Assembly: GCA_037445775.1 (NCBI GenBank)
Contig: JBBIJX010000003.1
Coordinates: 11,284-75,283, forward strand
Source of the DNA: JBBUX01 sp037445775
GTDB taxonomy: Bacteria; Actinomycetota; Coriobacteriia; Anaerosomatales; PHET01
Direction: 5' to 3'
Length of the DNA stretch: 64,000 nucleotides
A program made the translations under genes and the position numbers. Of this stretch, positions 1 to 8,873 are shown piece by piece (positions within the stretch are counted from its first letter, which is position 1; every line of letters begins with the position of its first letter). The notes below the pieces were generated by a model. It was not told the DNA's origin. It worked only from the letters and a program-made list of their open reading frames with translations, and did no database searches.

Positions 1-713
1 TGCCCCAGATCCTCGACTACGTGGTGCGTGAGCACGCTCGCCGAGTCGACATACTCGTCGGCCAGTGCTGTGCCCACGGCGACCGGCTGCCCGTGAACGT
101 CCCATACCTCGAGTGAACTCTCGAGCTGTTCGAGCAGCCGCTGTTGCTCAGGCTCGAGAGCGCGCGCGAGGAACTGGTTGAGCACCTCCAAGTCCGCCCC
201 TGTCGCCATGAGCCAGGCGGCGGCGTCCGCGTCATAGGCGGTCGCCGTCGGGTAGGTGAGCGATCCGGTGTCTTCATGAATGCCCAGCAGGAAGAGGGAT
301 GCCTCGAGAGGCGTCGGCACGATGCCGCGCGCGCGCAGCTCATGGACGAGGATGCTCGTTGTCGCGCCCACGTCGGCGCTGCGGTCTTCCACGCCGGACA
401 CGTCGCCCTCTTGGGGCGGGTGGTGGTCGTAGACGATGACCTCGACGTCGGCGCGAGCTACGAGCGACCCGATCTCGCCGATCCGGCCCGCATCCCGTGT
501 GTCGACCATGATCACGGAATCAACCTCGGACAGATCAAGGCCGCGCAGGTCGACAAAGGGCACGAAGTCCTCGTGCAGGTTGTGGAACGCGCGCACGTTC
601 GCGTTCTGCGTTCCTAGGAAGACACCCTTGGCGCCCTCGAAGAGCCTCGTCGCGGCGACAGTGGCCGCGTAGGCGTCGAAGTCAGGGTTTGCATGTCCAA
701 CGACGATCCGCAC
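1..713 (-). CDS. DHH-family CBS/poly(A)-polymerase-type tRNA nucleotidyltransferase, 3' end outside window
   Basis: Only the first 237 codons are in the window, and the reading frame is still open at base 1. The visible part is a DHH phosphoesterase domain. It has an H7-x-N9-x-D11-F-D13 motif, D71 in a VDTRD motif, the D96-H97-H98 triad and a GIHEDTGS motif near residues 144-151. This spacing is typical of the long bacterial proteins that join DHH, paired CBS and a class II poly(A)-polymerase/tRNA nucleotidyltransferase head. The downstream CBS and polymerase parts are inferred, not seen. The GTG start at 713 lies 18 nt after the pdp stop, in the same frame, with a GGGAG ribosome site about 10 nt upstream. 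It is probably cotranscribed with deoB and pdp. A stand-alone DHH nanoRNase is the alternative. Confidence 0.8.
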   Translation of the reverse strand, partial: MRIVVGHANPDFDAYAATVAATRLFEGAKGVFLGTQNANVRAFHNLHEDFVPFVDLRGLDLSEVDSVIMVDTRDAGRIGEIGSLVARADVEVIVYDHHPPQEGDVSGVEDRSADVGATTSILVHELRARGIVPTPLEASLFLLGIHEDTGSLTYPTATAYDADAAAWLMATGADLEVLNQFLARALEPEQQRLLEQLESSLEVWDVHGQPVAVGTALADEYVDSASVLTHHVVEDLG

Positions 714-731
714 CGGACTTCGTCTCCCAAC

Positions 732-2042
732 TCACAGCTCGTAGAAGAGCGGCGACGCGGGTTGCGGGTCAGCGGCGAAGCGGATCGAGGCGCGGAACCG
801 CACCTCGGCCTCGTCCAGGCGCGCCCTCGTGGCCGCGTGCACCGTCGCGAGCAGCCCGCCCGCATCCACCCGGTCACCTGTGCGGACCGCAAGCACGACT
901 CCCGCCCCCGGGTCGATCACGTCGTCGAGCGTCTCGCGCCCCGCCCCCGCGAGCATCGCGGCGCGTCCAACGCCCGCCGCATCGAAGCCCGCGATGAAGC
1001 CGCTCTTCTCAGCACGAACCTCCCGTGTCATCGCCGCGCGCGGAAGCAGCGCCGGGTCGTCGATGACGGCCGGGTCGCCTCCTTGGGCCGCCACCCACGC
1101 ACGCATCTTCGCGAGCGCGGCGCCGGACGCGATGACGCCGTCGACGAGCTCACGCCCGTGCTCCTGGTCGCGTGCCGCTCCAGCCATTGCAAGCATCCGT
1201 GCCGAAGAGGTCCGCGCGACCTCGATAAGCGCCGGTGAGCCACCCTCCCCACAGAGCACGCGCACCGCCTCGGCGACCTCAAGGGCGTTGCCGACGCAAC
1301 TGCCGAGCGGTTCGTTCATGTCGGTCAGCTCACAGACGACATCGCGCCCCAAGGCGTGGCCGACGCGGGTGAGTTCACTCGCGAGGGCTCGCGCGTCTGC
1401 GATCGTGCGCATGAACGCGCCGGAGCCCACCTTGACGTCTAGGAGGATCGCACTTGCGCCACCCGCCACCTTCTTGCTGATGATCGAGCCCACGATGAGG
1501 GGGATGCTCGCCACCGTCGCGGTGACGTCGCGCAGCGCATAGAGCTTCTTGTCCGCCGGATCGATGTCGGGCGTCTGCGCGATGACGGCCAGCCCGACGT
1601 CGCGCACCTGCGCCACGAACTCCTCGGTGCTCAGCTCGACACGGAAGCCCGGTATCGCCTCAAGTTTGTCGAGCGTGCCGCCCGTATGACCGAGCCCCCG
1701 CCCGCTCATCTTGGCCACGGGCACACCGCACGCGGCGACTATGGGCGCGATGACGAGAGTCGCCGTGTCCGCGACGCCGCCGGTGGAGTGCTTGTCCACC
1801 GTGATGCCCGGAATAGACGAAAGGTCCACGACACGCCCCGAGCGCACCATCGCGTCAGTCAGCCACACCGTCTCATCGGCGTCGAGCCCGTTGAGGTACG
1901 CGGCCATGAGCCACGCGGCCATCTGGTAGTCGGGGATCTCGTTGCGCGCGAAACCCAGCACGAGCGCATCGATCTCTTCGGCCGTGTGCGAGCGGCCGTC
2001 GCGCTTGTGCGCGATGAGCTCCTCGACAGTGAGCGCGCTCAT
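732..2042 (-). CDS. pdp: Pyrimidine-nucleoside (thymidine/uridine) phosphorylase
   Basis: This 436-residue protein splits thymidine, uridine or deoxyuridine with phosphate to the base and (deoxy)ribose-1-phosphate in the cytoplasm. The family signature KHSTGG (residues 84-89) and the following SGRGLGHTGGT (113-123) carry the phosphate-binding and hinge residues. Length matches the family, which is about 430-440 residues. The first ATG of the longer open frame would add 14 residues, but ATG 2042 is preferred because it forms an ATGA overlap with the deoB stop and begins directly with the conserved helical domain. Its product feeds phosphopentomutase, encoded by the overlapping upstream gene, so the pair forms a nucleoside-salvage unit. 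The pentose-5-phosphate is then cleaved by DeoC, encoded about 37 kb away. Whether it prefers thymidine alone (deoA) or both pyrimidines cannot be told from sequence. Confidence 0.93.
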   Translation of the reverse strand: MSALTVEELIAHKRDGRSHTAEEIDALVLGFARNEIPDYQMAAWLMAAYLNGLDADETVWLTDAMVRSGRVVDLSSIPGITVDKHSTGGVADTATLVIAPIVAACGVPVAKMSGRGLGHTGGTLDKLEAIPGFRVELSTEEFVAQVRDVGLAVIAQTPDIDPADKKLYALRDVTATVASIPLIVGSIISKKVAGGASAILLDVKVGSGAFMRTIADARALASELTRVGHALGRDVVCELTDMNEPLGSCVGNALEVAEAVRVLCGEGGSPALIEVARTSSARMLAMAGAARDQEHGRELVDGVIASGAALAKMRAWVAAQGGDPAVIDDPALLPRAAMTREVRAEKSGFIAGFDAAGVGRAAMLAGAGRETLDDVIDPGAGVVLAVRTGDRVDAGGLLATVHAATRARLDEAEVRFRASIRFAADPQPASPLFYEL

Positions 2043-3238
2043 GTCCGGCGGACCTCGGAGAGGAAGCTCGTGCCCCGTCCGCACGCGCCGGCGAGCCCGT
2101 AGAAGTCGAGCACCGTCTCGCCGATATCTGCGAAGGTGGAGCGTTCCCCTAGGTCGACGCCGGTATCGACGCCCTTGACGTGCACGATGAGGGGCGTGTA
2201 CTCGCGGCTGTGGTCCGTCGACGAGGTCGTGGGGTCACAGCCGTGGTCGGCGGTGATGATGAGCAGGTCGCCATCGCGCATGGCCTCGACAAGCTCGGGC
2301 ATCCGCGCGTCGACGGCCTCTAGCCCGCGCGCATAGCCCTCGACGTCGTTGCGGTGTCCCCAGATCATGTCGAAGTCGACGAGGTTCGCGAAGACGAACC
2401 CGTTGTCCGCCGTGTCGCGCACCCGGGCGAGCAGGTTGTCGAAGCCGTGCATGTTGTTCTCCGAGTGCGGCGATTCGCAGATGCCGCGCCACGCGAAGAT
2501 CTCGCCGATCTTGCCGATGCCGTAGCATCTGACGCCCGCGTCACTCAGGCGATCGAGCGCCGTGGGCTCGAACGGCTCGATGGCGAAGTCGCGGCGCCGG
2601 TGCGTACGCTGGTAGACACCAGCGGCGTCAGGGCCGATGAAGGGGCGCGCGATGATCCTGCCCACAGCGTGCTCTCCAACGCACACCTTCGTGCGCGCGA
2701 TCTCGCAAAGGCGGTAGAGCTCGTCGATAGACACGACGTCTTCGTGCGTGGCGATCTGGAATACGCTGTCCGCGCTCGTGTAGACGATGGGTGCGCCGCT
2801 GCGTACGTGTTCGCCGCCCAGCTCCTGGATGATGACCGTGCCGCTCGCCGGGCGGTTCCCGAGCCAGCCTAGCCCGGTCTCGCGCCTCCACGCCTCCATG
2901 ACCTCAGGCGGAAAGCCCTCAGGGTAGGTGGGGAACGGACGGGACAGCTCGAGCCCCATCATCTCCCAGTGCCCCGTCGTAGTGTCCTTACCGGCACTAG
3001 CCTCGGCGTTGCGGCCCCACGACGCGACGGGGGAAGCGACCGGGGGCACACCATCGATGGGCGTCACGTTGCCGAGTCCCATCGCGCCGAGGTTGGGCAT
3101 CTTGAGACCGCCCGCGGCGCGCGCGGTGTTGCCAAGCGTGTTCGCCCCCTCATCGCCGTAGAGCGCAGCATCGGGCAGCGCGCCCACGCCCACGCTGTCG
3201 AGCACGAGAACGATCGCCCGGGACTCGCGTCCGTGCAT
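2039..3238 (-). CDS. deoB: Phosphopentomutase
   Basis: This enzyme interconverts (deoxy)ribose-1-phosphate and (deoxy)ribose-5-phosphate, linking nucleoside phosphorolysis to DeoC and the pentose pathway. The 399-residue length is normal. Alkaline-phosphatase-superfamily metal motifs are visible. DSVGVG (14-19) supplies an Mn ligand, GKDTTTGHWE (83-92) carries the phosphorylatable Thr, and a late TADHG plus a TDHSREYTP segment complete the two-metal site. The open frame extends another 106 residues upstream, but that extension is Arg-rich antisense to the pilus ATPase. The ATG at 3238 overlaps the preceding stop (TGATG) and starts right before the first strand, so it is chosen. It overlaps pdp downstream by 4 bp. 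Confidence 0.95.
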   Translation of the reverse strand: MHGRESRAIVLVLDSVGVGALPDAALYGDEGANTLGNTARAAGGLKMPNLGAMGLGNVTPIDGVPPVASPVASWGRNAEASAGKDTTTGHWEMMGLELSRPFPTYPEGFPPEVMEAWRRETGLGWLGNRPASGTVIIQELGGEHVRSGAPIVYTSADSVFQIATHEDVVSIDELYRLCEIARTKVCVGEHAVGRIIARPFIGPDAAGVYQRTHRRRDFAIEPFEPTALDRLSDAGVRCYGIGKIGEIFAWRGICESPHSENNMHGFDNLLARVRDTADNGFVFANLVDFDMIWGHRNDVEGYARGLEAVDARMPELVEAMRDGDLLIITADHGCDPTTSSTDHSREYTPLIVHVKGVDTGVDLGERSTFADIGETVLDFYGLAGACGRGTSFLSEVRRT

Positions 3239-4905
3239 CAGACGACCACGCGGTTGAGCTCGTCGAGCGAAGTGACGCCGGACTTGACCTTGTCGAGCGC
3301 GTCGCGCCTTAGGGTGCGCATGCCAGCGCAGAGCGCCTCCTTGCGGAGCTCCTCGGCAGGCGCTTTGTGTATGAACATGCGCCGCAACTCGTCGCTGAAC
3401 TCCATCACCTCGAACACACCAACCCGCCCGCGATAGCCGGAACCGCCGCACGCCTCGCACCCCACAGGCCCGAAGATCGTCAAGCCGGAGAGTTCGGCCT
3501 CCTCGAAACCCGCGTCGCGCAGCAACGCGCCGTCGACGTCGAGCTGCACCTTGCACCGCTCGCAGAGCCGCCGCACCAGGCGTTGGGCGACGGCGCCGAT
3601 AAGCCCGGACGATACGATATAGGGCGGTATCCCCATGTCGCTCAAGCGCGTGAGCACTGAGGCCGCGTCGTTGGTGTGTATCGACGTGAGCATCAGATGC
3701 CCCGTAAGCGCGGCACGCACCGCGATCTCTGCGGTCTCGGCGTCACGGACCTCGCCCACAAGCACCACATCGGGGTCCGAGCGAAGAATCGACCGCAGCC
3801 CTGCACTGAACGTGAGGCCCGTCCTCACATTCACGGCGATCTGCGTCACGCCGTCCATCGTGTACTCGATGGGATCTTCGATGGTGATGAATTTGCGTCC
3901 GAGATCCTGCATCTCACTGAGGATCGCGTAGAGCGTCGTTGACTTGCCCGAGCCAGTGGGGCCGGAGATGAAGAGAGCGCCGTATGGCTTGCGGAGCATC
4001 ACTCGGAGCGTCGCGAGAGCCTCCTCGCCGAGTCCGATGTCGGCGAGAGGTCTGAACGCCGCCTCCTTATCCAGGACACGCAACGTGATCGACTCGCCTG
4101 ACGGTGTTGGGAGCGTCGCGACTCGAAGGTCGAGGATCTTGTTCCCAACGCGTACGGCGATCCGGCCGTCTTGCGGCCGACGCCGGTCCGAGATGTCCAG
4201 GTCCGCCATGACCTTCAACCGCGACAACGTCTCAGCTCTCGCACTACGGGGGAGCATCGCCGCTTCCCGCAGCACTCCGTCAACTCGATAACGTATGCGC
4301 ACGCCGCCGTCGACCGGCTCGAAGTGGATGTCGCTTGCGTTCTCGAGCACGGCCTCGCGGACGATCTGATTGACCATGCGAACTACAGCCGCGCTCGCCT
4401 CCTCATCGCCACCCTGCTCCTCCTCGGGCTCGGGCTCCTCTCCCATGACCGCTAGCTGCTGGAGCGCATCTGCGCCCGCCACGTACTTCTCGACCGCGTA
4501 GCGGACTTGACTCGCGGCGGCGACAACCGGCTCCACGCGCATCCCCGTGAGCATCTCCGTCTCATCGATCGCCTCGATGTCGAGCGGATCAGCCATCGCG
4601 AGCGTGAGCGTCTCCCCGTCGATGCGGACGGGGATGATCGAGCGCCGCCGGGCCATCCGCAGAGGCAGCAGTACCGTTGCGGCGCGGTCGATGGGATACG
4701 CGGCGAGATTGACGTGCTCGTAGCCCTTCTGTTCGGCAAGGACGCGGGCAATCTGGTCCTCAGTCAGCACGAGATCGCGAACGAGCACCTCCCCGAGCTT
4801 CAGATGGGTCTCGGCCTGCCGCAGCAGAGCCGCGTCGAGCTGCTCGGGTGTGAGAAGGCCGGCCCGGACTAGGAGATCACCGAGCCGGTCGGTCGAGTAT
4901 GCCAT
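3238..4905 (-). CDS. PilB/GspE-family type IV pilus or type II secretion assembly ATPase
   Basis: This hexameric cytoplasmic ATPase powers polymerisation of pilins or pseudopilins. The 555 residues show an N-terminal T2SSE_N domain (about 1-150), an acidic linker, then the ATPase. The ATPase has Walker A GPTGSGKS (315-322), an Asp box TIEDPIE (341-347), Walker B around DPDVVLVGE (377-385) and a His box near 402-411. It also has a zinc-binding pair CxxC...CxxC (C448, C451, C483, C486). The complete set of motifs suggests an active enzyme. No pilC, pilin, pilT or pilM genes are adjacent. It sits instead just upstream of deoB with a TGATG overlap, so the rest of the machine must be elsewhere. 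The competence genes comEA/comEC in this window make a DNA-uptake pilus a reasonable partner, but that link is inference. Confidence 0.88.
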   Translation of the reverse strand: MAYSTDRLGDLLVRAGLLTPEQLDAALLRQAETHLKLGEVLVRDLVLTEDQIARVLAEQKGYEHVNLAAYPIDRAATVLLPLRMARRRSIIPVRIDGETLTLAMADPLDIEAIDETEMLTGMRVEPVVAAASQVRYAVEKYVAGADALQQLAVMGEEPEPEEEQGGDEEASAAVVRMVNQIVREAVLENASDIHFEPVDGGVRIRYRVDGVLREAAMLPRSARAETLSRLKVMADLDISDRRRPQDGRIAVRVGNKILDLRVATLPTPSGESITLRVLDKEAAFRPLADIGLGEEALATLRVMLRKPYGALFISGPTGSGKSTTLYAILSEMQDLGRKFITIEDPIEYTMDGVTQIAVNVRTGLTFSAGLRSILRSDPDVVLVGEVRDAETAEIAVRAALTGHLMLTSIHTNDAASVLTRLSDMGIPPYIVSSGLIGAVAQRLVRRLCERCKVQLDVDGALLRDAGFEEAELSGLTIFGPVGCEACGGSGYRGRVGVFEVMEFSDELRRMFIHKAPAEELRKEALCAGMRTLRRDALDKVKSGVTSLDELNRVVV

Positions 4906-4950
4906 GTGCCCCTCCCCGCGAAGGCTTGAGCTGACGCGATGTTGCAGAGC

Positions 4951-5235
4951 CTATTCCCGAGAACGCACCATCGAGAGCATCCACTCCGCGAGAACGAGCA
5001 CACCGATGGTGAGGGCGATATCGACGTTGAACACCCCGCCGTACGGCGTCTTGATGGGTTCGACACCGAACGGAACCTTCAGCCATGCTGTGAGCGCGAT
5101 GACCGCCTCGCCCCAGCCCTGGGCGGCGAGCGTGCCAAAGAACTGAACGACGAGGCTCGCCGTGAGCCCGATGGCCAGGACGATGAGGATGTCCATGAGC
5201 ACCGTCAGGACGGTGCGCAGGGGTTTGGATGTCAC
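4951..5235 (-). CDS. Small two-helix membrane protein, unknown function
   Basis: This 94-residue protein has a hydrophobic segment at about residues 11-34, a short loop containing a KTPYGGVFNVD stretch, and a second hydrophobic segment at about 70-89. The GTG start at 5235 has a clear GGAGG site 6 nt upstream, which supports a real gene. It precedes the pilus ATPase by 45 bp and may be cotranscribed with it. I do not recognise a family. The topology and size are loosely like YggT proteins, but the key YggT residues are not evident. Confidence 0.6.
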   Translation of the reverse strand: MTSKPLRTVLTVLMDILIVLAIGLTASLVVQFFGTLAAQGWGEAVIALTAWLKVPFGVEPIKTPYGGVFNVDIALTIGVLVLAEWMLSMVRSRE

Positions 5236-5322
5236 AGGTGGCCTCCGGGAGACAAGGGTCGATGCGTCGATGCGATTATCGACGCCCGAGCCTGTGCGCG
5301 CCAGACACCTTGCGCGGCGGCG

Positions 5323-5574
5323 CTATCGGAGGGCGTCGGAGGCGATACGAGATATGACCTTGTCGGCGAGGTCGTGGCTGTCGATGGGCGCCGTGAGGAG
5401 CCGTGTGCACGCCTCGAGAACGCGCTCGGCACGTACATCGGGGGCGCTGTGGACCGCCTCGCAGGCCTGCTCGAGAACCTCCGCCGAGACGTCAGCGTGG
5501 TGTCCCGAATCCAGACCGTGCTTCTCACGCAGCTCCTGCATCGCCAGCCTCGCCTGTTCCTCTGAAAGCATCAT
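5323..5574 (-). CDS. Small cytosolic protein, unknown (faintly FlgM-like tail)
   Basis: This is an 83-residue, predominantly helical, acidic protein with no membrane segment. The C-terminal half, ending in LADKVISRIASDALR, has the spacing of amphipathic helices seen at the end of FlgM-type anti-sigma proteins. That resemblance is weak and no flagellar or sigma-28 gene is nearby. Two in-frame ATG codons occur at the start (5574 and 5571), and no strong ribosome site precedes them. A transcription terminator separates it from the nuo operon upstream, so it should have its own promoter in 5575-5690. It could be the first gene of a short unit with the next membrane gene and the pilus ATPase. Confidence 0.5.
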   Translation of the reverse strand: MMLSEEQARLAMQELREKHGLDSGHHADVSAEVLEQACEAVHSAPDVRAERVLEACTRLLTAPIDSHDLADKVISRIASDALR

Positions 5575-5639
5575 GCCGAAGCTATCGGGGCTCGCGCGCG
5601 CTACCTTGATGGGTGATCGTCGAATCGCGCAAGATGCAC

Positions 5640-5653
5640 GTGACCGCGGTCAC
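5640..5653. promoter_or_regulatory. Perfect 14-bp palindrome, possible operator
   Basis: GTGACCGCGGTCAC is a perfect inverted repeat about 66 bp upstream of the small gene starting at 5574 and downstream of the nuo terminator. Position and symmetry suit a dimeric repressor site in that gene's promoter region. No known regulator consensus was recognised. In GC-rich DNA a 14-bp palindrome can also arise by chance. Confidence 0.3.
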
Positions 5654-5685
5654 ACCACGGTGCGCGGACAGCGAGAAACGTCCGG

Positions 5686-5722
5686 GAAAAGGGGGAGCCC
5701 CAAGGCCGGCACCTTGAGGCTC
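5686..5722 (-). terminator. Intrinsic terminator after the nuo operon
   Basis: In the minus-strand RNA, two five-base-pair blocks (GAGCC/GGCTC and CAAGG/CCTTG) separated by one mismatch form a stem around a 6-nt loop. This is followed by CCCCCTTTT, a short pyrimidine/T run. It lies 118 bp past the nuoN stop. A second small hairpin, GTTGCAT/ATGCAAC with a 4-nt loop, sits at 5734-5751 just before it. The rest of the 265-bp gap (5575-5839) contains a 14-bp palindrome at 5640-5653 and no gene. Confidence 0.6.
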
Positions 5723-5839
5723 AGGGGTAAGGGGTTGCATTCGCATGCAACTTGCGTCGCAGCGTATCACGCCGCTCACGCACGCACAAGTACCGTTCAC
5801 CGATTCACGTGCAGGACATCACCGCAGCACAGGACCGTC

Positions 5840-7402
5840 CTACCTGGTGATAGAGAAGCCCTCGATGACGCGCGTGAGTCCCGTCACGAGCGGCAGGAGT
5901 CCGAGTCCGAGCAGCACTGCGGCGAGAGCGATCACCCCGGCCTCAGCGGCCCCGCCTCCTGGGGGATGCGGCCTTCCCTCAGGGTTCTGTGAACCCGGGC
6001 CGCCGTTCTCTGCGGAGGCGTCACTTGGATACGAGGATGGCGACACGGGCTCCGGCCCCTTCTCAAGGAAGAGCGACCTGATAACCGAGCCATAGTAGGC
6101 GATCGATACGACCGACGCGGCCACGCCTACGGCCACGAGAGCCGCGTACCCCGCGGATTGCGATACGAGCCCCCGCTCGGCCGTGGACACTGAGAGCGCG
6201 ACCGAGGCGCCGAACGCTTGGAACTTGCCCCAGAAACCGCCGAATGGCGGCAGACCCGCGAGCGAGCACAGCGCACCGGTCACGGCGAGACCGAGCAAGG
6301 GCCGCCGTCGCCCGAGACCAGCGAGCCCGGCAACGGAGCCGTCCCACGCAGGGTGCAGCCGCTCGAACGCGGCGGCCGCACCGAAGACGCAGACCGAGGC
6401 AATCGCATACATCGCGAGGTGGAACGATGCTGCCGACACGCTCAGAGCCGCAACCGCGATGAGCGCGTAGCCCGCCTGCGCGACACCCGCATACCCGAGC
6501 ATCCGCCTGTACGAGCGCTGCGGGAGGGCGACAAGCGAGCCAACGGCCACTGACACAAGCGCGAATGCACCGATCACCACGAGCGCATCGCCTGCAAGTG
6601 AGCCTGCCTCGAAGACGCCAGTCTCAGGCGAGACTAGAGCGAGCACGAACGAGCCGAACGCGACGCCCACCGCGAGCTTCGCCGGACCCGCAAGCACGCC
6701 GGCTGCGGCCGGTTCGGCGTGCTCGTAGGCGTCGGGCGCCCACGAGTGCAGCGGCGCGGCACCGAACTTGAACGCCAGCGCGACGACGATGAGAACCACG
6801 GGCACGAGCGCCGGCAACGCGGATCCCGCACTTCCGGCGAACGCGAGTGGCACCGAGAGGTCAAGACGGCCGCTGGACGTTCCTGCGAGAATCGAGAGGC
6901 CCATGACGAAGACGCCTGTGGCCACGGCGCCCTGCACGAAGTACTTCATCGCCGCTTCACGGGCGCCGCCGCCCGAGCCGAGGGCGACCAGCGCGTATGC
7001 GCACACAGCGACCGTCTCGAGGGCTAGCAGCAGGAAGAGGATGTCGGCCGCGCTCATCGCGAGGACCGAGCCGACCGCGATCAACGCGACCAGCACCACG
7101 CCCTGGCCCGACTCCGCGAATCGCGACCCCCGGGCGCTGGCCAGCGCCACAGCACACAGCAGCATCACCACACCGGCTACTGGCGAGTACCCGCGCCCCA
7201 CGTGCAGCACGTCGTACACGACGGCGTGATCGAAGCTCCACCCGCCCACCAGCGCGACGAGCCCGCCGGCCGCGAGCAGGGCCGATGCCGCCAGGACTCC
7301 GGTCTCGCCGGAGCGGGTGGTGAAAGCGTCGGCTGCGAGCGCGGCGACGGCGCCAACAAGCGCAGGCCCGATGGTCAGCCACAGTAAAGCCTCCGCGGTC
7401 AT
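5840..7402 (-). CDS. nuoN: NADH-quinone oxidoreductase subunit N (antiporter-like membrane subunit)
   Basis: NuoN is one of three Mrp-antiporter-like subunits of the complex I membrane arm that couple quinone reduction to ion translocation. The 520-residue protein is almost entirely hydrophobic with about 14 predicted helices. It contains the conserved Proton_antipo_M core, including the helix with LLALETVAVCAYALVAL and the AAMKYF motif whose Lys lies in the proton path. A Pro/Gly-rich loop interrupts the last helices. Its ATG lies one base past the nuoM stop. It is the last gene of the operon and is followed by a terminator. Confidence 0.93.
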   Translation of the reverse strand: MTAEALLWLTIGPALVGAVAALAADAFTTRSGETGVLAASALLAAGGLVALVGGWSFDHAVVYDVLHVGRGYSPVAGVVMLLCAVALASARGSRFAESGQGVVLVALIAVGSVLAMSAADILFLLLALETVAVCAYALVALGSGGGAREAAMKYFVQGAVATGVFVMGLSILAGTSSGRLDLSVPLAFAGSAGSALPALVPVVLIVVALAFKFGAAPLHSWAPDAYEHAEPAAAGVLAGPAKLAVGVAFGSFVLALVSPETGVFEAGSLAGDALVVIGAFALVSVAVGSLVALPQRSYRRMLGYAGVAQAGYALIAVAALSVSAASFHLAMYAIASVCVFGAAAAFERLHPAWDGSVAGLAGLGRRRPLLGLAVTGALCSLAGLPPFGGFWGKFQAFGASVALSVSTAERGLVSQSAGYAALVAVGVAASVVSIAYYGSVIRSLFLEKGPEPVSPSSYPSDASAENGGPGSQNPEGRPHPPGGGAAEAGVIALAAVLLGLGLLPLVTGLTRVIEGFSITR

Positions 7403-7403
7403 G

Positions 7404-8873
7404 TCACCGCCCCCCGCCGGTCACGTACGCGATGGAGTTGAGGAACGGTTCAAGCGCCACGGTGATGAGGAACGGGGCGACGCCGAGCACCGCGATGCAG
7501 ACGGCGAAAACCGCCGCAGTCACACGCTCGCGCAACCCGAGATCACTCACGTCGCTGATCTCCCCTGACGGCCCCTGGACGATGGCGCGCACACCCCTTA
7601 GGTTGTACGCCGCGACGAGCACGATGCCCGCACCCAGTACTAGCGACCACCAGCCCCAGGCGCGATACGTCTCGATGAACGTCGCGAACTCGCCAGGGAA
7701 CCCGGATAGCCCGGGCAGTCCCGCAGAGGCGAGCGAGGCGAACACGAACGCAACAGACCAGATGCGTGCGATGGACCCGAGCCCGCCGAACCGGGAGATC
7801 TCCCGCGTATGCGCACGTTCGTAGAGCGCGCCCACAAGGAAGAAGAGCAGACCTGCGACGAGTCCGTGGCTCACCATAGTAAGGACCGCAGCGCTCAGAG
7901 ACACGCGTGTCGCGAGTCCAACCGCGACTGCTGCGAATCCCATGTGGGCTACGGACGAGTACGCAACGAGCCGCTTGAGGTCGGTCTGCACGAACGCACA
8001 TGCGGCGCCCCAGACTACGCCCACAATGCCGAGAGCGACGAGTACCGGGCCCGAGCCGGCGAGCGCATCCGGAGCGAAGGGCAGCACGATGCGGATGAGT
8101 CCGTAGCCGCCCATCTTCAGCAGCACGCCCGCCAAGACGATCGATCCTGCAGTAGGCGCCTCTGTGTGGGCGTCGGGTAGCCACGTGTGCACCGGCACGA
8201 CCGGCAACTTCACGAGCATGCCTGAGGCGAGCAGCCAGAACAGCAGCGCACCGGCGCCGGGCACCCCGCCGGCAGCGGTGATCACAGCGATCGACGACGA
8301 ACCGGCGCCCACGAGCACGGCGATGACGCCTACCAGCAGCACAGCGCCGCCGGCGAACGTGAAGACGAGGAACTTCGCCGCCGCTGCGCGCGCGTTGCGC
8401 GAACCCCATCCGCCGATGAGCAGGTACATGGGCACGAGCACGGACTCCCAAGCTATGTAGAACAACACGATGTTGTCGGCGAGGAACACACATGCCAGCG
8501 CCGCTTGAACCACCAGGAGCAGCGCGACGTGCGCGCCGCTTCGTCGCGTGACGCTCCACGACGCGGACAGCGCGGCGAGGCCCGTGAGTGCGGTCAGCGC
8601 GACGAACGGCAATGCGAGCCCATCGATCGCGAGCAGACCCGCGGCGGCGCCAGCGCCTCGTCGGCCGGACTCCGCTAGCTCGGCGGAGACCTCGCCGGTG
8701 AGCAGGACAGCGACGGCGGCAACCTGCGCGAGCACGGCGCCAAGCCCGACGAGCCTAGGCCGCCCGCCGCCGCCACGCTCAGCGAACCACGCGATGGGCG
8801 CGGCGAGGAGCGGGACGAGGATCAGCGCCCAGAGCGCTGCGACGGTGACCGCGTTCGCCTCCATCGCGCTCAC
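7404..8873 (-). CDS. nuoM: NADH-quinone oxidoreductase subunit M
   Basis: This is the second antiporter-like membrane subunit of complex I. The sequence contains the functional Glu in the FYIAWESVLVPMYLLIG helix and the signature VPVHTWLPDAHTEAPT, both diagnostic for NuoM. The QTDLKRLVAYSSVAHMG segment also fits. The open frame runs upstream to 9059, but that part is Arg-rich antisense. A GTG at 8873 makes a GTGA overlap with the nuoL stop, giving 489 residues, which is the usual NuoM length. ATG 8885 or ATG 8864 are possible alternatives. Confidence 0.93.
   Translation of the reverse strand: MSAMEANAVTVAALWALILVPLLAAPIAWFAERGGGGRPRLVGLGAVLAQVAAVAVLLTGEVSAELAESGRRGAGAAAGLLAIDGLALPFVALTALTGLAALSASWSVTRRSGAHVALLLVVQAALACVFLADNIVLFYIAWESVLVPMYLLIGGWGSRNARAAAAKFLVFTFAGGAVLLVGVIAVLVGAGSSSIAVITAAGGVPGAGALLFWLLASGMLVKLPVVPVHTWLPDAHTEAPTAGSIVLAGVLLKMGGYGLIRIVLPFAPDALAGSGPVLVALGIVGVVWGAACAFVQTDLKRLVAYSSVAHMGFAAVAVGLATRVSLSAAVLTMVSHGLVAGLLFFLVGALYERAHTREISRFGGLGSIARIWSVAFVFASLASAGLPGLSGFPGEFATFIETYRAWGWWSLVLGAGIVLVAAYNLRGVRAIVQGPSGEISDVSDLGLRERVTAAVFAVCIAVLGVAPFLITVALEPFLNSIAYVTGGGR

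Noticed and set aside
3239..3556. Upstream extension of deoB
   Set aside because: It is Arg-rich sequence overlapping the end of the pilus ATPase gene. The conserved phosphopentomutase start is at 3238.
5680..5735. Run resembling part of a c-di-AMP (ydaO) riboswitch on the plus strand
   Set aside because: The downstream conserved half is missing and no plus-strand gene follows. The minus-strand terminator explains the pairing better.
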